Below, piece after piece: positions 1-13,100 of a DNA stretch of 64,000 nucleotides (positions are counted from its first letter, which is position 1; every line of letters starts with the position of its first letter). The position numbers were made by a program, and so were the translations under genes. The DNA lies in NCBI RefSeq assembly GCF_964275005.1, contig NC_092692.1:17199506-17263505 (forward strand), written 5' to 3'. A model generated the notes under the pieces. That model ran no database searches. It worked only from the letters and a program-made list of their open reading frames with translations, and was not told where the DNA came from. Source of the stretch: Diadema setosum. Taxonomy: Eukaryota > Echinodermata > Echinoidea > Diadematoida > Diadematidae.

Positions 1-654
1 AGTTTCTTTTGCTGAATGAGGGTAAATAGTTTAATTATATTTAGATGCACTTATATATTTATATTTTCCTGTATATTACGTCCCGCACGTCTTTTTTTTT
101 TTAAATCAGACTCGCCTTAAAAAATGGAAAGTGCAAAATCAAAATAATTATACTGCTACACAGCCCTGTCGCTTTGCATGGGGTCTGTCGGGCTAACATT
201 AACCTAACCTGCTGAATTTCTGCTTTTCCTCTTTTGTTGTTTTCGTCATCCATAAAATCAAATTAGCTTTTCCAACTGCTGCTGAAAAATAAAGAGAATC
301 ATAACGATTTCTGAGGGTTTTTTTTTTTTTTTTCTGGTGCTTTGTAATGATGTGTAATCGAAATACATGTACTCCCTGAATGCTGCGCGCTGTGGGCGTC
401 GAGAAAAAGGGGCGAGTTGTTCGACTGGACGGCAGTGTACTGTGAGTTTATCTCCGGCTCCGATCGCGGCTGACGTGATCGCGATTGTATTCCACACGCA
501 CACTGCACAGCATACTTACAGTCGGATAGAATATGCATTGCAGTCAGGGATTATTCGTCGTATGTAGGTGTAGTCGGGTAAGTTACCGGAGTCTGGAGTT
601 CATTACTGTTGCTGGATCATAATAAGAAGTGAATGAACAGATTGGCAGACCAAG
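1..654 (+). promoter_or_regulatory. 5' flank and probable leader of the first G-alpha gene
   Basis: This is the only sequence in the window upstream of gene 1. The stretch 375-545 is richer in CpG than its surroundings and contains TGACGTGA (471-478), a CRE-like site set between two GATCGCG copies. No convincing TATA box is visible near the start codon. Position 634-636 is a TGA in frame with the ATG at 655, so translation cannot begin further upstream in that frame. The fragment at 163-190 resembles the hairpin sequence at 1356-1403 and the one at 1605-1637, so part of this flank is itself repeat-derived. The transcription start cannot be placed from sequence alone. Confidence 0.45.
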
Positions 655-713
655 ATGGCAGGGATTCTTCTAACCTGCTGCTTATCGCAGGAGGAGAAGG
701 AGAGCTTGAGTAA
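633..713 (+). CDS. upstream ORF overlapping the G-alpha start codon
   Basis: An ATG at 633 opens a 26-codon frame that ends at TAA 711-713. It is in a different frame from the main ORF and runs across the main ATG at 655. If the transcript starts upstream of 633, ribosomes initiating here would bypass the G-alpha start. The main ATG has a better context (A at -3, G at +4), so leaky scanning is plausible. No peptide function is implied. The uORF is a direct sequence observation; its effect is inference. Confidence 0.35.
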   Translation: MNRLADQDGRDSSNLLLIAGGEGELE

Positions 714-1116
714 AAGTAGGGCTATCGACAAACAACTGCAAAGAGACAAGGCCAACAGCCGAAAGGAAGTGAAGGTCCTGCTGCTTGGAGCTGGCGAGAG
801 TGGGAAGAGTACCTTTCTAAAGCAGATGAAAATCATCCACGGGCAGCATTTCTCAGACGAGGACATACGAGAGTTCCGTATGATTATCTATGGCAACATT
901 ATCAAAGGCATGAAAGTGCTAGCGGACGCTCGTGACAAATTAGAGATACCATGGGGCGACCCTTCTAACGAGAAGTATGCAAGTGCTGTCATGAGTCACG
1001 ATAGTACAATGACATTAGAACCATCGGGTTTTGCCCAGTATGTACAACCCTGCAAAGAGCTGTGGAAGGACAGTGGGATTCAAACGGCCTTCCAACGGAG
1101 ACGAGAATTTCAGGTG
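655..1116 (+). CDS. GNA12: G-alpha-12/13 gene 1, coding exon 1
   Basis: This exon has 154 codons, from the ATG with a favourable context to REFQV. The donor is GTGAGT at 1117-1122. The open frame continues a few codons past the donor but loses family similarity there, and vertebrate proteins continue REFQLGESVKYF, which fits REFQV joined to exon 2. It encodes the palmitoylated N terminus, the P-loop and most of the helical domain (about residues 64-154). Confidence 0.93.
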
Positions 1117-4100
1117 GTGAGTAACTGGTCATGACTACTAGTCTACAGCTGTAGATCTACTAGACAATAAACTGTTAAAGTTTAATTGAAATTTAACACT
1201 TAAGTGCCTAACAAGTTTAATTTACATCATCACGTCATCAGACATGACTGTCATGAGTGACATTTGATACTAAAAGTGAAAACTAAAAGAAACACAGCAA
1301 CACAGCTTGGTCCAAGACAAGCAAGTAGCCTAAGCTAGGCCAGGCCTAACTATACACAGCCCTGTCGCTGTACACAAGTGTACGTAAGTCGCGACAGGGC
1401 TGTACAGTGTGGACACGCCGTAATCTCTGTATTCCGGGGCGCCGACGCGATTTTGAATTTACTGCACCATATTTGTTTAAGACTGCATAAGGTGAAAACT
1501 TAATTTAGCTACCATTTTCAGCTATTGATATTGATATACTCATTTTATAACTTACCAAAAATAGATATGTGTATGGAGTTCCGTATATGTGTATCACACA
1601 CCGTCAGACCCCGTGCTAGCTTAGCGCACGGGGTCTGGTCAGGCTGGGCCAGGCCAGGGTGGGTTTCATGTACATCAGTACATGAAACCCACTCATGACG
1701 GATGCTCCCACTCATACTCTAGATCTAGATCTAGTCATATTTACACTTCCACCTCATGAGCACCCCGACCATGCTCATGAGGCTGCCAGGCCCCAATTCA
1801 CTTTTCATCCATCTCACATCTGACATTGATATAAATTGGAGCAACTTCGCACGGCACGGTGATTTTTTGCTACACACACATTTCCACTCTACATGATGAA
1901 AAGAAGAGCAATTCTGACTGCTTTTTGACAGAAATTTATAATCAACCAATGTGTAGCGACCCATCAAAACACGGGCGAGACACGATCAACTACTGTAAAA
2001 CGAGGAATATTCGCGTGCATTTTAATTTCGCGAATTTCGCGAGCGCCAAGATTCGCAAAATTAAAATGCACGCGAAATTTCTTGTCTACACTATATGCAT
2101 TGAACGCCAGTGGCAATTCGTGAAAATTTCATGCCACGAAAAAGGCTGTCGGCTCCAATTCGCAAAAATTTCGTGCCGCGAATATATCAGGTTTTACAGT
2201 ATCCCCCGTTGAAAGCTGCGAAAAGATAGCCGGGCCACTGATTGGCTGATCGCCCGGCCGTCCGCTTCCCTGCACAGCGCAGTGTGAGAGATTCACTACT
2301 CCATGGATCGGTGTGGTGTACACAATGCGTTGCACTCAACATGCGTGCTTGCCTTCATGTTACGTAGTGGTTTAAAGGGGCATAGTCCCGGTAGTGTAGA
2401 GGGCGCTGTTGATGATACTGCCGATCACCGTTAGCATTGATACGAAGATTACCGAAGTTGAGCTGTCATCAAGAGTAAAGTGCGTAGCTGTTGCTAAGTA
2501 ACGTTGCCTTCGTTGTCTTCTCTGCGCATTGCGCAGTCTGTAGTAATGCCAGGGTGCGTGCATGTATGTGCTTGTTATTATGACATCACAAAAGAAGTTT
2601 GCTAAAGCTGTCTTCCCCTTCAGCCGAATCATGAGCCGAACTGTGATCCGACCACTGACTACATTGAATCGGACTTCTTCGGACTTGGGGAAGTGGGCCA
2701 AAGCGTAAGCGCCAAAGAGGAGTCGATAGCGTAGGTCTCTATAGGAAACTTGCGCCGTGCGCCCGCGTAAAACACCGGGACCATGCACCTTTAATGGCAG
2801 CGACCTCGCTGAAGAGCTCCCGTCAGTACACAACGCTACACAAACCATACAATATGGCGACCAATTTGCATTGTGGTGTTGAGCTTCTTAATGTGTGTCG
2901 CTCCACACCCGTACATGTCGCTACCATACATATCGCATGTATTGATACACACACACCAACGAACACATCGAACAACTTCACAAATTCACACCTTAAAATC
3001 ATGTAAAAATGTGACTTATCAAATCTCAAACATAACGATAGCTTCACTGAATACATGGTTACACCGAAGGAGGAAAATATTTTGCCAAAAATCGAAAATT
3101 TGATGTAAATATGCCGAGTTTGGTATCGAACTGTTCGGCTGATCGCGCTGGAAATCGTTGCACACATATGTTATAACGTTGTGGGAAAATATGTAAATGA
3201 CGGGAGTAAAGAGCCAATGATGATGCAGCTTCGGTGTACAGTGTAGCTCCCGATTCATGAATGAAAAATGACATCATTGTGATGCGTGCGAGGGCAGTAG
3301 CGAATTGCGCATGCGCGGTGTTCAGGGCACACAAGCCAACATGCGAGAGCAGGTTCGTTCAATGACAATGCAGGGCTGCCTCACCTACATAAGTGTACCA
3401 TTTTTAGTACCAATCAGCCTGATCCAACTCGAAATTTTCTGTGCTTTTTGTCTGCGGCTCTCACCTCTCACCATACGAATCACCTCTCACTCTCGCCACA
3501 CGAAGCTGAAGTCTGACATCATGTTACAGTATATAGATTCTTAGAAAAATAAAACCAAAACTAACCTGATCTTGTGCATATATTCCAAATTACTATCCCA
3601 CACTGATAGAGTAGTCTGGGTGGACGTGGGTACTTGAATTTGTCAGTGCAAAGTAATCACTTTGTTAAGGTTCACTTTTTTCATGAATTCCGCTGTCCAC
3701 TAGCCTTTGGGCGCCTTTCATTCTAGCATCCCACTGCATCCAGGGCAGACCGTGCACAAACCATGCAATAAAATGCTATAGATTTATGTACAAAACGAAC
3801 TCTCCTCATGTGCGTGCACAAGCTCGCTCAGAAAATCCCATGTGCAGCTTTGCATGGCTCGCACGCTGTCTGCCCTGGATGCTGTCGCTACTGTACACAT
3901 CAGTTGATTAAAACTCAATTTCTGTTAAAAAGCACCAACAGATTTTTTTCTTCTTCTTTTCATCATGGAGAATTTATATGTCAGATGTGAGATGGACGAG
4001 AAGTGAACCAGGGGCCTCATGACCCTGGGGGCCTCATGAGCATGGCCGGAGTGCTCGTGAAGCAGAGGGGTCCTTATGAGCAGGAACACCCCTCATGAGT

Positions 4101-7100
4101 GGGATTCCCGGACTGACATGTACCATGTACTATTGATGTACAGTGTACGTGGTTGTACATGTACAAACAACATTGTAGGTAGATCTAATTTGTACAACTA
4201 CAAGGCAAAAGTACAATGTAGCTTTCAATCAAATGTACAATATACTCCCTCATTCCTTAGGCTTTTAATAAGTACGGTACATTGTACAGTATGTATGTTA
4301 AGTAGACTCTACTGTAGGACAGGTAACATCATATCACCACACGCTGGCAGTTACAATTTTGTACATTCTAATGTTACATTGTGTGTAATGAACTGGAGCC
4401 AAATGCAAGGCCACACTACAGCTATCATACAATACCAGTAAGTTTTAACCAGTAGCTCGGTCTGAGATGAGGGAGAGTACTGTAAAAGTGGAAATTTTTG
4501 CGGTGTTGAAATTTTCGCGCATTTCGCGCAACCAGAAACTAGCGCGAAAATAAAAACATGCAAATATTTTTGCTTGCCATACGTTCCTGTGCGTGATGTC
4601 TTGATTCCGTGGAATTAAAAACACGTGAAACTCTTCTGACCCGGCCTAGCGCGAAAAATTAGTCGCGCGAAAATATCCACTTTTACAGTATTGTGATCTT
4701 CAACATGGTTTCGTACCATTGGTGATACCATGGCATTACCAGCACATCACATCACCAGGATTGCTACTCAGTACGACTAAAATTTTACATATCTTTAGGC
4801 ACCCGCACCGAAGTTTGACCTCCCGTGCCAAGGTTCAACCATGCACAAAAGCAGGGGTTTCTTCAATCCGTTGAGGACGGACTGATTTTGCTACAACACG
4901 CATTTCCCACAGACACATGCCCAAGTTTACTCGGAACTCGTCCTCAATACACGTACAGTATTGCTCGAAAGAAAGTGGACACCCGATTTTGGTCTCCCGC
5001 GGGGGACCACCGACACACGCGAGTGAACACGGCCGCACGCGTTATTGTGCGAGATTCATCGTCTGATCGATAGTGGAAGGAATTCTCACATAATCGATTA
5101 CAAAGGACCGATAACAAACCTCGCACTCCGCTTGCAATGCTTGCTTCCGTGTTATGTTGCTTTGTAGTCGCGAGTGGGATGAATCTGTTTTGCAGACGCC
5201 TGAGCAGACATGCCTAAGAGTAAAAATACTGCAATTTGTAATCTGCACGCATTTTTGCCTGCCTGCGTTCGGCAGCTTGTAAATTTCCTATCGCTGGATG
5301 GCCATCCGCCTACTAGTAGTGTGGATAAAATTAATTTTGTGGGCAGTTGGACGATTAACGCATGCAGGGAGGTTGAGAGAGATCCCCACTTACCTGGTGC
5401 CATTTGGCATATCTAATAAAGATATACGGAAATAATTCCACATGCCATGATTTTCGAGAAACCAATCACTGTAGGAACTTTCTCATCTCTCATCTGGCAC
5501 CTTGCACTTTCTCGCGAGGTACATCCGCTATTTACATCGTGTATTTTAGCATCTAATTGAGTCGATTGATACCGTTAATCATTTCCAAATGTAAAAGCAA
5601 CAATTTGTTATTCATTTTAGCATCGTACGGAGTAGAATATTACCGTTATTCATTTCCAAATTTAAAAGCAAACATCGGACATTTATTTTATTATCGTACG
5701 GAGCCGAATGCTACTGCCGTCCACTTCCGAAAGTGAAACGAATCATCTGACAATCATAAAGCATCGTACGGAGCCGAATATTACTGTTTTTCATTTTTGA
5801 ACGTCAAGGCAGACATCAGACATCTATTTTATCATCGTACGGAGTTGAATATTATTATTATTCATTTCCGAACGTCAAAGCAAATATCCGACATTGATAT
5901 TAGCATTTTCCGGAGCTGAATGTTATTGCCATTTACATCATTCGAACATAAAATCAAACAAAGACATTTTATTCTATCATCGTATACGGAGTTGAATATT
6001 ATTGTTATTCATTTCCGAACGTAATTCGACATTTATTTTAGCATCTTCCGGAGCTGAATGTTATTGCTATTTACTTCCTAACGTAAAAAGCAAACATCCG
6101 GCATTTATTTATCATCGTAGGGACTCCTAATTATTATTCATTTCCGAAAGTCAGAGCAAACATCAAACGTTTATTTTACCGTCGAGCGCAGCTAAATATT
6201 ACTGTTATTCATTTCGAAATTTAAAAGCTAACATCCGACAATTATTTCAGCATCGCATGGATCAGAATATTACTGCTTTTCACTGCCGAACGTAAAAGCA
6301 AACATTTGACATTTATTTCAGCATCTTCCGCAGTCGAATGTCATTGCTATATAATTTCGAAAGTAAAAGTAACATCCGACATTTACTTAATCATCGTACG
6401 GAGTTGAATATTATTGCTATTCATTTCCGAACGTCAATGGATCATTCAACATTTTACTTTAGCATCTTCCGGAGCTGAATGTTATTGTTATTTATTTTCT
6501 TGCGTAAACGCAAACATCTGGCATTTATTTTATCATGGTATACGGAGTTGAATATTATTATCATTCATTTCCGGAAGTGGAAGCAAACATTCGACATTTA
6601 TTTCACCATCTTCCGGAGCCTAATGTTTTCCTTCTTCATTTCCGAACGCAAATCAAATATCTTACATTAATTTCAGCACCGTACGGAGCTGAATCTTACC
6701 ATTATTCATTTCTAAATGTATAAACAAACATCCGACATTTATTTTAGTATCAAACGGAGTCGAATATTATCGTTATTCATTTCCAAAATTAAAAGCAAAT
6801 ATCTGACATTCTTACGGAGCCAATTGTTACCGCTGTTCATTTCCAAAAGTATAATGGAAAACATCCGACTTTTTAGGTGGCCTGATCGGGCCACCAAAAT
6901 CTTCGTCTGAAATTTTGGTGGCCCGTCGTACGTTTTTGATGGCCCCGGGCCACTAGGCCACCGTAAGTGTCGAGCCCTGCCTATGGCTTCGTTGATTTTG
7001 ACACCTTTGATCACTATGCATGCTAAATTTGAATACTGGTGCTGTTATACATGCACCCAAGGTAATCTAAATATCGTCAACGTGTCGTGTCTGACAACAT

Positions 7101-10100
7101 ATCCTTATAGTTACGAGATATAATTGTCGGCTCATTTTTTGATCATGTGATTTCTATTAATCAATTGCTGACTGGTTCGTTTCTTGAGAAGCTTTTTTAG
7201 TCCCGGTCCCGCTTTCAGGATCAAAAGAACAACCAGAACAAAGAAAAAAAAAATCATTGTCCCGGCCTGTGCTCCCGGAGCGTTAACTCACGAGGGATTA
7301 AACCATCAATAGCAGGGAGGTAGGAACTCCACCGCTTCTTTTGACTGCATGGCGGGCGGGACAATGTTGCAACTAGTCTATTGAAATCAGCTCAACTTTG
7401 TCTGTGATACCTTTCTCTGCTATTTCAGGGCATGAAGTGAATTTTGCAAGTCATACACGTGGAGTCGCATGAATGCAAAACGTAGTCCATGTTAGCCAAA
7501 TCACCTTCCGTACCGCAAAAGTTCTGAACACTTTTGGTTACATCCATATGCCGTCATCACTATGTATACAGACTACCATAAATTCGTGACGTTACACCAT
7601 ATGCAGGGCTCGACACTATTATAACGGTGGGCCGGGGCCACCAAAAACGCGCGTCTGGCCACCAAAATTTCAGAAATGAAGATTGTGGTGGCCCAATCGG
7701 GCCACCAAAAAGTCGGATAATTGCCTTTACTTTTGAAGATGGACAGCGGTAACAATCGGCTCCGTAAGATGCTAAATTAATGTCAGATGTTTGCTTTTTA
7801 TTTTGGAAATGAATAACGGTAATATTCGACTCCGTATGATACTAAAATAAGTGTCGGATGTTTGATTTTGCGTTCGGAAATGAATAAGGATAACATTCGG
7901 CTCCAGAAGATGATGAACTAAATGTGGAATGTTAGCTTTGACGTTCGGAAAATGAATACTAATAATATTCAACTCCGTACGATGAGATAATAAATGCCGG
8001 ATGTTTGCTTTTTATTTTGGAAATGAATAACGGTAATATTCGGCTCCGTATAATACTAAAATAAGTGTCGGATGTTTGATTTTGCGTTCGGAAATGAATA
8101 AGGATAACATTCGGCTCCAGAAGATGATGAACTAAATGTGGAATGTTAGCTTTGACGTTCGGAAAATGAATACTAATAATATTCAACTCCGTACGATGAG
8201 ATAATAAATGCCGGATGTTTGCTTTTTATTTTGGAAATGAATAACGGTAATATTCGGCTCCGTATAATACTAAAAGAAGTGTCGGATGTTTGGTTTTGCG
8301 TTCGGAAATGAGTGAGGATAACATTCGGCTCGAGAAGATGCTGAAATAAATGTGGAATTTTAGCTTTGATGTTTGGAAATGAATACAAATAATATTCAAC
8401 TCCGTACGATGAGAAAATAAATGCCGGATGTTTGCTTTTACGTTGGAAAGTAAATAACAACAACATTCAGCTCCAGAAGATGCTAAAGTACAGTACTGTA
8501 AGTGTCGAATGATCCCTTTGACGTTCGGAAATGAATAAACATGATATTCAACTCCATTGATAGTAAAATAAATACCGGATGTTCACGTTCAGGTGAATGA
8601 TAAGAATAATGTCTCATGTTTGCTTTTATGTTCGAATGTAAATAGCAACAACATTCAGCTCCGGAAGATGCTGAAATAGATGTCGAATATTAATTTTGCT
8701 CTGACGTTCGGAAATGAACAACAATAATATTCAACTCCATCGTAGTAAAATAAATACCGGATGTTCACGTTCAGGTTTGAAGGAAATAGCAATAACAGAT
8801 CAGCTGCGGAAGATGCTAAAATAAATGTCGTTAATGATCCCTTGCCCTTTGACGTTCGGAAATGAATAACAATGATATTCAACCCCGAATGATGATTAAA
8901 TAAACGTCGGATGTTTGCTTTTACTTTCGAAAGTAAATAGCAATAACATTCGGCTAAGGAAGATGCTAAAATAAATGTCAGATGATTGCTTTTACGTTCG
9001 GAAGTGAATAGCAGTAATATTCTGCTCAATACGATGCTAAAATAAATGTCAGATGATATTTGCTATTACATTTCGAAATGAATAACAGTAACTTTCAGCT
9101 GCGTTTGATGGTAAAATATTTAATGTCTGATGTCTACCTTGACGTTCAAAAACGAAAAACAGCTAAATTCGGCTCCGTACAATGCTAAATTGTCAGACAA
9201 TTATCATTTCACTTTTGGAAGTGGACAGCAGTAACATTCGGCTCCGTACGATAATAAAACAAATGTCGGATGTTTGCTTTTTTAATTTTAAAATGAATAA
9301 CGGTAATATTCCGCCCCGTGATGCTAAAATGAAACAGATTATTGCTTTTACATTCGGAAATGATTAACGGTATCAATCGGCTCAGTTATCTAGATGCTGA
9401 AATAAATGGGGGATGTTTGCTTTCACGTTCATGAGAAATGAATAAGGATAACATTAGCTCCGTAAGATGCTAAAATGAATGTCAGTTCCTTGTTTTTACA
9501 TTTGAAAAAAAAAATAATACTAACATTCGGCTCCGTACGGTGTTAAAATACTAGTAAATGTTGGATAATTGCTTTTACAATCACAAAAATGAATAACGGT
9601 AACTTCCAGCTGTTTATAATGCCAAAACAGATGTCGGATGTTCACAAATGTCTGCAAATACTCCCACTCTATCGTTTAAAACGTAAGTTTTGACCACCTA
9701 ACTAGGCATCAACTTTTATAATAATCTATAAGCCTAGTTGCTAAATCTTAGAACTCAGAATAACGGTGTTAAGATGATTGAATTTTCTCTTCATTTATTT
9801 TAGACATGGGTACATGTATCACATCAGTAATACTTATTCCATTTCATTTTCTATGTTCAGTAGGACCGATTTCGTATTTCTTATGTTTTTCTTGATTTTT
9901 TTTTTTTCGGGCCACCAGATTTTACTTTCGGGCCTCCAAGAAATAAAAATCAATGATTTTGGAGGCCCGATCGGGCTACCAAAAATAAAAGTTAGTGTCG
10001 AGCCCTGACTAAAGAAATAAAAACAAAGACAAATTTTATCATTGACATAAAACATATAACATATACATTGAGTGAGCATGGATTCATGATGACTTAATTC

Positions 10101-13100
10101 CATCAGAACGTTGGTGATCAATGTGTTCAAGTTGAGAGGTCATGCTGTTATTGCACAATCGTCCACAGGTGTCTCACGTGGTGACGCCGTATCCACAGTT
10201 AAAGAGATAATCATTAATGTCGGCTTATTTTGATCATGTGATTTCTATCAGTCGCTGTCTGGTTCGGTCATTAAGAAGCTCTTTAGTCCCGATCCCGCTT
10301 TCAGGATCAATAGGACAACCAAGACAAAGAAGAAATCATTGTCCCGGTCTGTGCTTCCCAGAGCGTACACTCACAAAGGATTAAACCAGGGAGGTGGGGT
10401 CTTTTCCTACCTCCCTAATTAAACTACGAGTAAACCGCTTCTATTGACTGCATGGCGAGCGGGACAATGTTGCAACAAGTCTATTGAAATCAGCAGAACT
10501 TTGTCTATGTGACTATCTTTCCCTGCTATTTCAGGGCATGAAGTGAATTTCGCCATGCATATAACGATCGCATGGATATAAAACGTTGTCTACGGCAGCA
10601 AAATCACAATCCATGCAAGTTTTGAAAACTTTTGGTTACATCCACATGCTGCCGTCGCTGGGTATAAGGACCATCGTTGTCATTACTTTGTAATGTCGTT
10701 TGTGAAAAAAAAAAGGAAAACAGAAAAAATAAACAAAACAAACAAACAATGGATTGAGCAACGAAAGAAAATGGACAAGATGATCAAATAGACTAATAAA
10801 TCAACATTTTGGACTATACAGCAGTTACTCTATGATTTGAAGAAATAAAAAACAACTAAAGTAATAGTAATAATGTCAGCGAGTACTTCAGTACGAATAA
10901 CGAATGCAAAAGTTTAGTATAGACTGTAATATCATTTGCTGGAAGCCGAGTTGATTTCTTTCTTCTTCTTTTTTGTATGGGCACCTACTCATGATCGTCA
11001 CCAAATCACGGAAGTTGCTATGTTTTAGTGTCTTTATCTTTCAGCGGCACAAACTTGCTTCACGGAAGCTCCCATAGAGCTGTTCTTGGACGGTCCGTAC
11101 GCGATTCGGTTGGTCCCCCGCGAGAAAAGTGCTTACACAATAGGTCCCCCGCGAGAAAGTGCGTATACACAAAAGGTTCCCCGCGAGAAAACATTGGTCC
11201 CCCGCGAGATAGTGCAAACACAATGCCCCCCCCCCCCCCCCGAAAGGAAGCATTTGGTCACCCGCGACAGTGTTCATACACGGTACGCCAAGGGCGTGTT
11301 AAACGAGAAAAGAACAAAATCCCTTCGTGCCAATAAAAAGCATCAACCCAATTTACGTATTCGTATATAAGAATCGTCATCTGTCTTTTCTTTTCTCATA
11401 CAAAAACATACTAGAACAGTTTTTAAAATATGATTGTTGTGAGCCTAGGGAAGTCTTTTTGTGAACCGTATTTGCTTGAATCCGACTTAACTTTTTGTTT
11501 CGTGTGCTTATGACCGTCACCAAAACACAAAGATTACTGTCTTTAACGTTCTTGGTGAACTCGCCATTATTCGTCGAGGAATACGAGAGTTTTGTCTATA
11601 TTTTTCATTTACAGCAAATAAAACTTACGTTAGATACACTTTTGTAATAGCAGACTGTCAAAATATCATTTTTTGCTGGGATCCGAGATGATTTTTCCGT
11701 TTCGTGTAGGCGCCTACTCATAATCGTTACCAAAACACGTAAGATTATGATAAGTGAATTCGCAATTATAATTTTAGAGGACGAAGAGGTTGTTTTGTTC
11801 TAGTGCCTTTATCTTTCAGTGACAGTACACAAACTTGCGTCAGGTGAGTTCCTATATGGTGCAGTCTTGGACGGTCCGTACGCGATGTGGTTGGTCCCCC
11901 GCGAGAAAAGTGCTCACACAATAGGTCCCCCGCGAGAAAGTGCGTATACACAAAAGGTTCCCCGCGAGAAAACGTTTGGTCCCCCGCGAGATAGTGCGAA
12001 CACAATGCCCCCCCCCCCCCCGAAAGGAAGCGTTTGGTCACCCGCGACAGTGTTCATACACGTTACGCCAAGGGCATGTTAAACGAGAAAAGAACAAAAT
12101 CCCTTCGTGTCAATAAAAAGCATCAACCCAATTAACGTATTCGTATATAAGAATCGTCATCTGTCTTTTCTTTTCATTTTCTCATACAAAAACATACCAG
12201 CGCAGTTTTTAAAGTATGATTGTTGTGAGCCTAGGGAAGTCTTTTTGTGAACCGTATTTGCTTGAATCCGACTTAATTTTTTTGTTTCGTGTGCTTATGA
12301 ACGTCACCAAAACACAAAGATTACTGTCTTTAACGTTCTTGGTGAACTCGCCATTATTCGTCGAGGAATACGAGAGTTTTGTCTATATTTTTCATTGACA
12401 GCAAATAAAACTTACGTTAGATACACTTTTGTAATAGCAGACTGTCAAAATATCATTTTTTGCTGGGATCCGAGATGATTTTTCCGTTTCGTGTAGGCGC
12501 CTACTCATAATCGTTACCAAAACACGAAAGATTATGATAAGTGAATTCGCAATTATAATTTTAGAGGACGAAGAGGTTGTTTTGTTCTAGTGCCTTTATC
12601 TTTCAGTGACAGTACACAAACTTGCGTCAGGTGAGTTCATATGGTGCAGTCTTGGACGGTCCGTACGCGATGTGGTTGGTCCCCCGCGAGAAAAGTGCTC
12701 ACACAATAGGTCCCCCGCGAGAAAGTGCGTATACACAAAAGGTTCCCCGCGAGAAAACGTTTGGTCCCCCGCGAGATAGTGCGAACATAATGCCCCCCCC
12801 CCCCCCGAAAGGAAGCGTTTGGTCACCCGCGACAGTGTTCATACACGTTACGCCAAGGGCATGTTAAACGAGAAAAGAACAAAATCCCTTCGTGTCAATA
12901 AAAAGCATCAACCCAATTAACGTATTCGTATATAAGAATCGTCATCTGTCTTTTCTTTTCATTTTCTGATACAAAAACATACCAGCACAGTTTTTAAAGT
13001 ATGATTGTTGTGAGCCTAGGGAAGTCTTTTTGTGAACCGTATTTGCTTGAATCCGACTTAATTTTTTGTTTCGTGTGCTTATGAACGTCACCAAAACACA

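Larger units (their letters stand above)
1688..4103. mobile_element. 2.4-kb element with long diverged terminal inverted repeats
   Basis: The left arm (about 1688-1960) and right arm (about 3884-4103) are reverse complements over most of their length. Shared blocks include the CCCACTCATGA end, the CTCATGAG clusters, a CATCTCACATCTGACAT block, ATGATGAAAAGAAGA and GTAGCGAC at the inner ends. The interior holds two smaller MITEs (1991-2201, 2376-2790) and a further inverted repeat (3736-3882), so insertions are nested. The unassigned interior 2795-3735 shows no gene. No target duplication or transposase ORF was seen. Confidence 0.6.

Noticed and set aside
5540-9029. Long open frames encoding repeated LFISK / HFRTQ-like peptides on either strand
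   Set aside because: They track the 72-bp satellite, whose length is a multiple of three, and flip strand with array orientation. No start, splice or family evidence.
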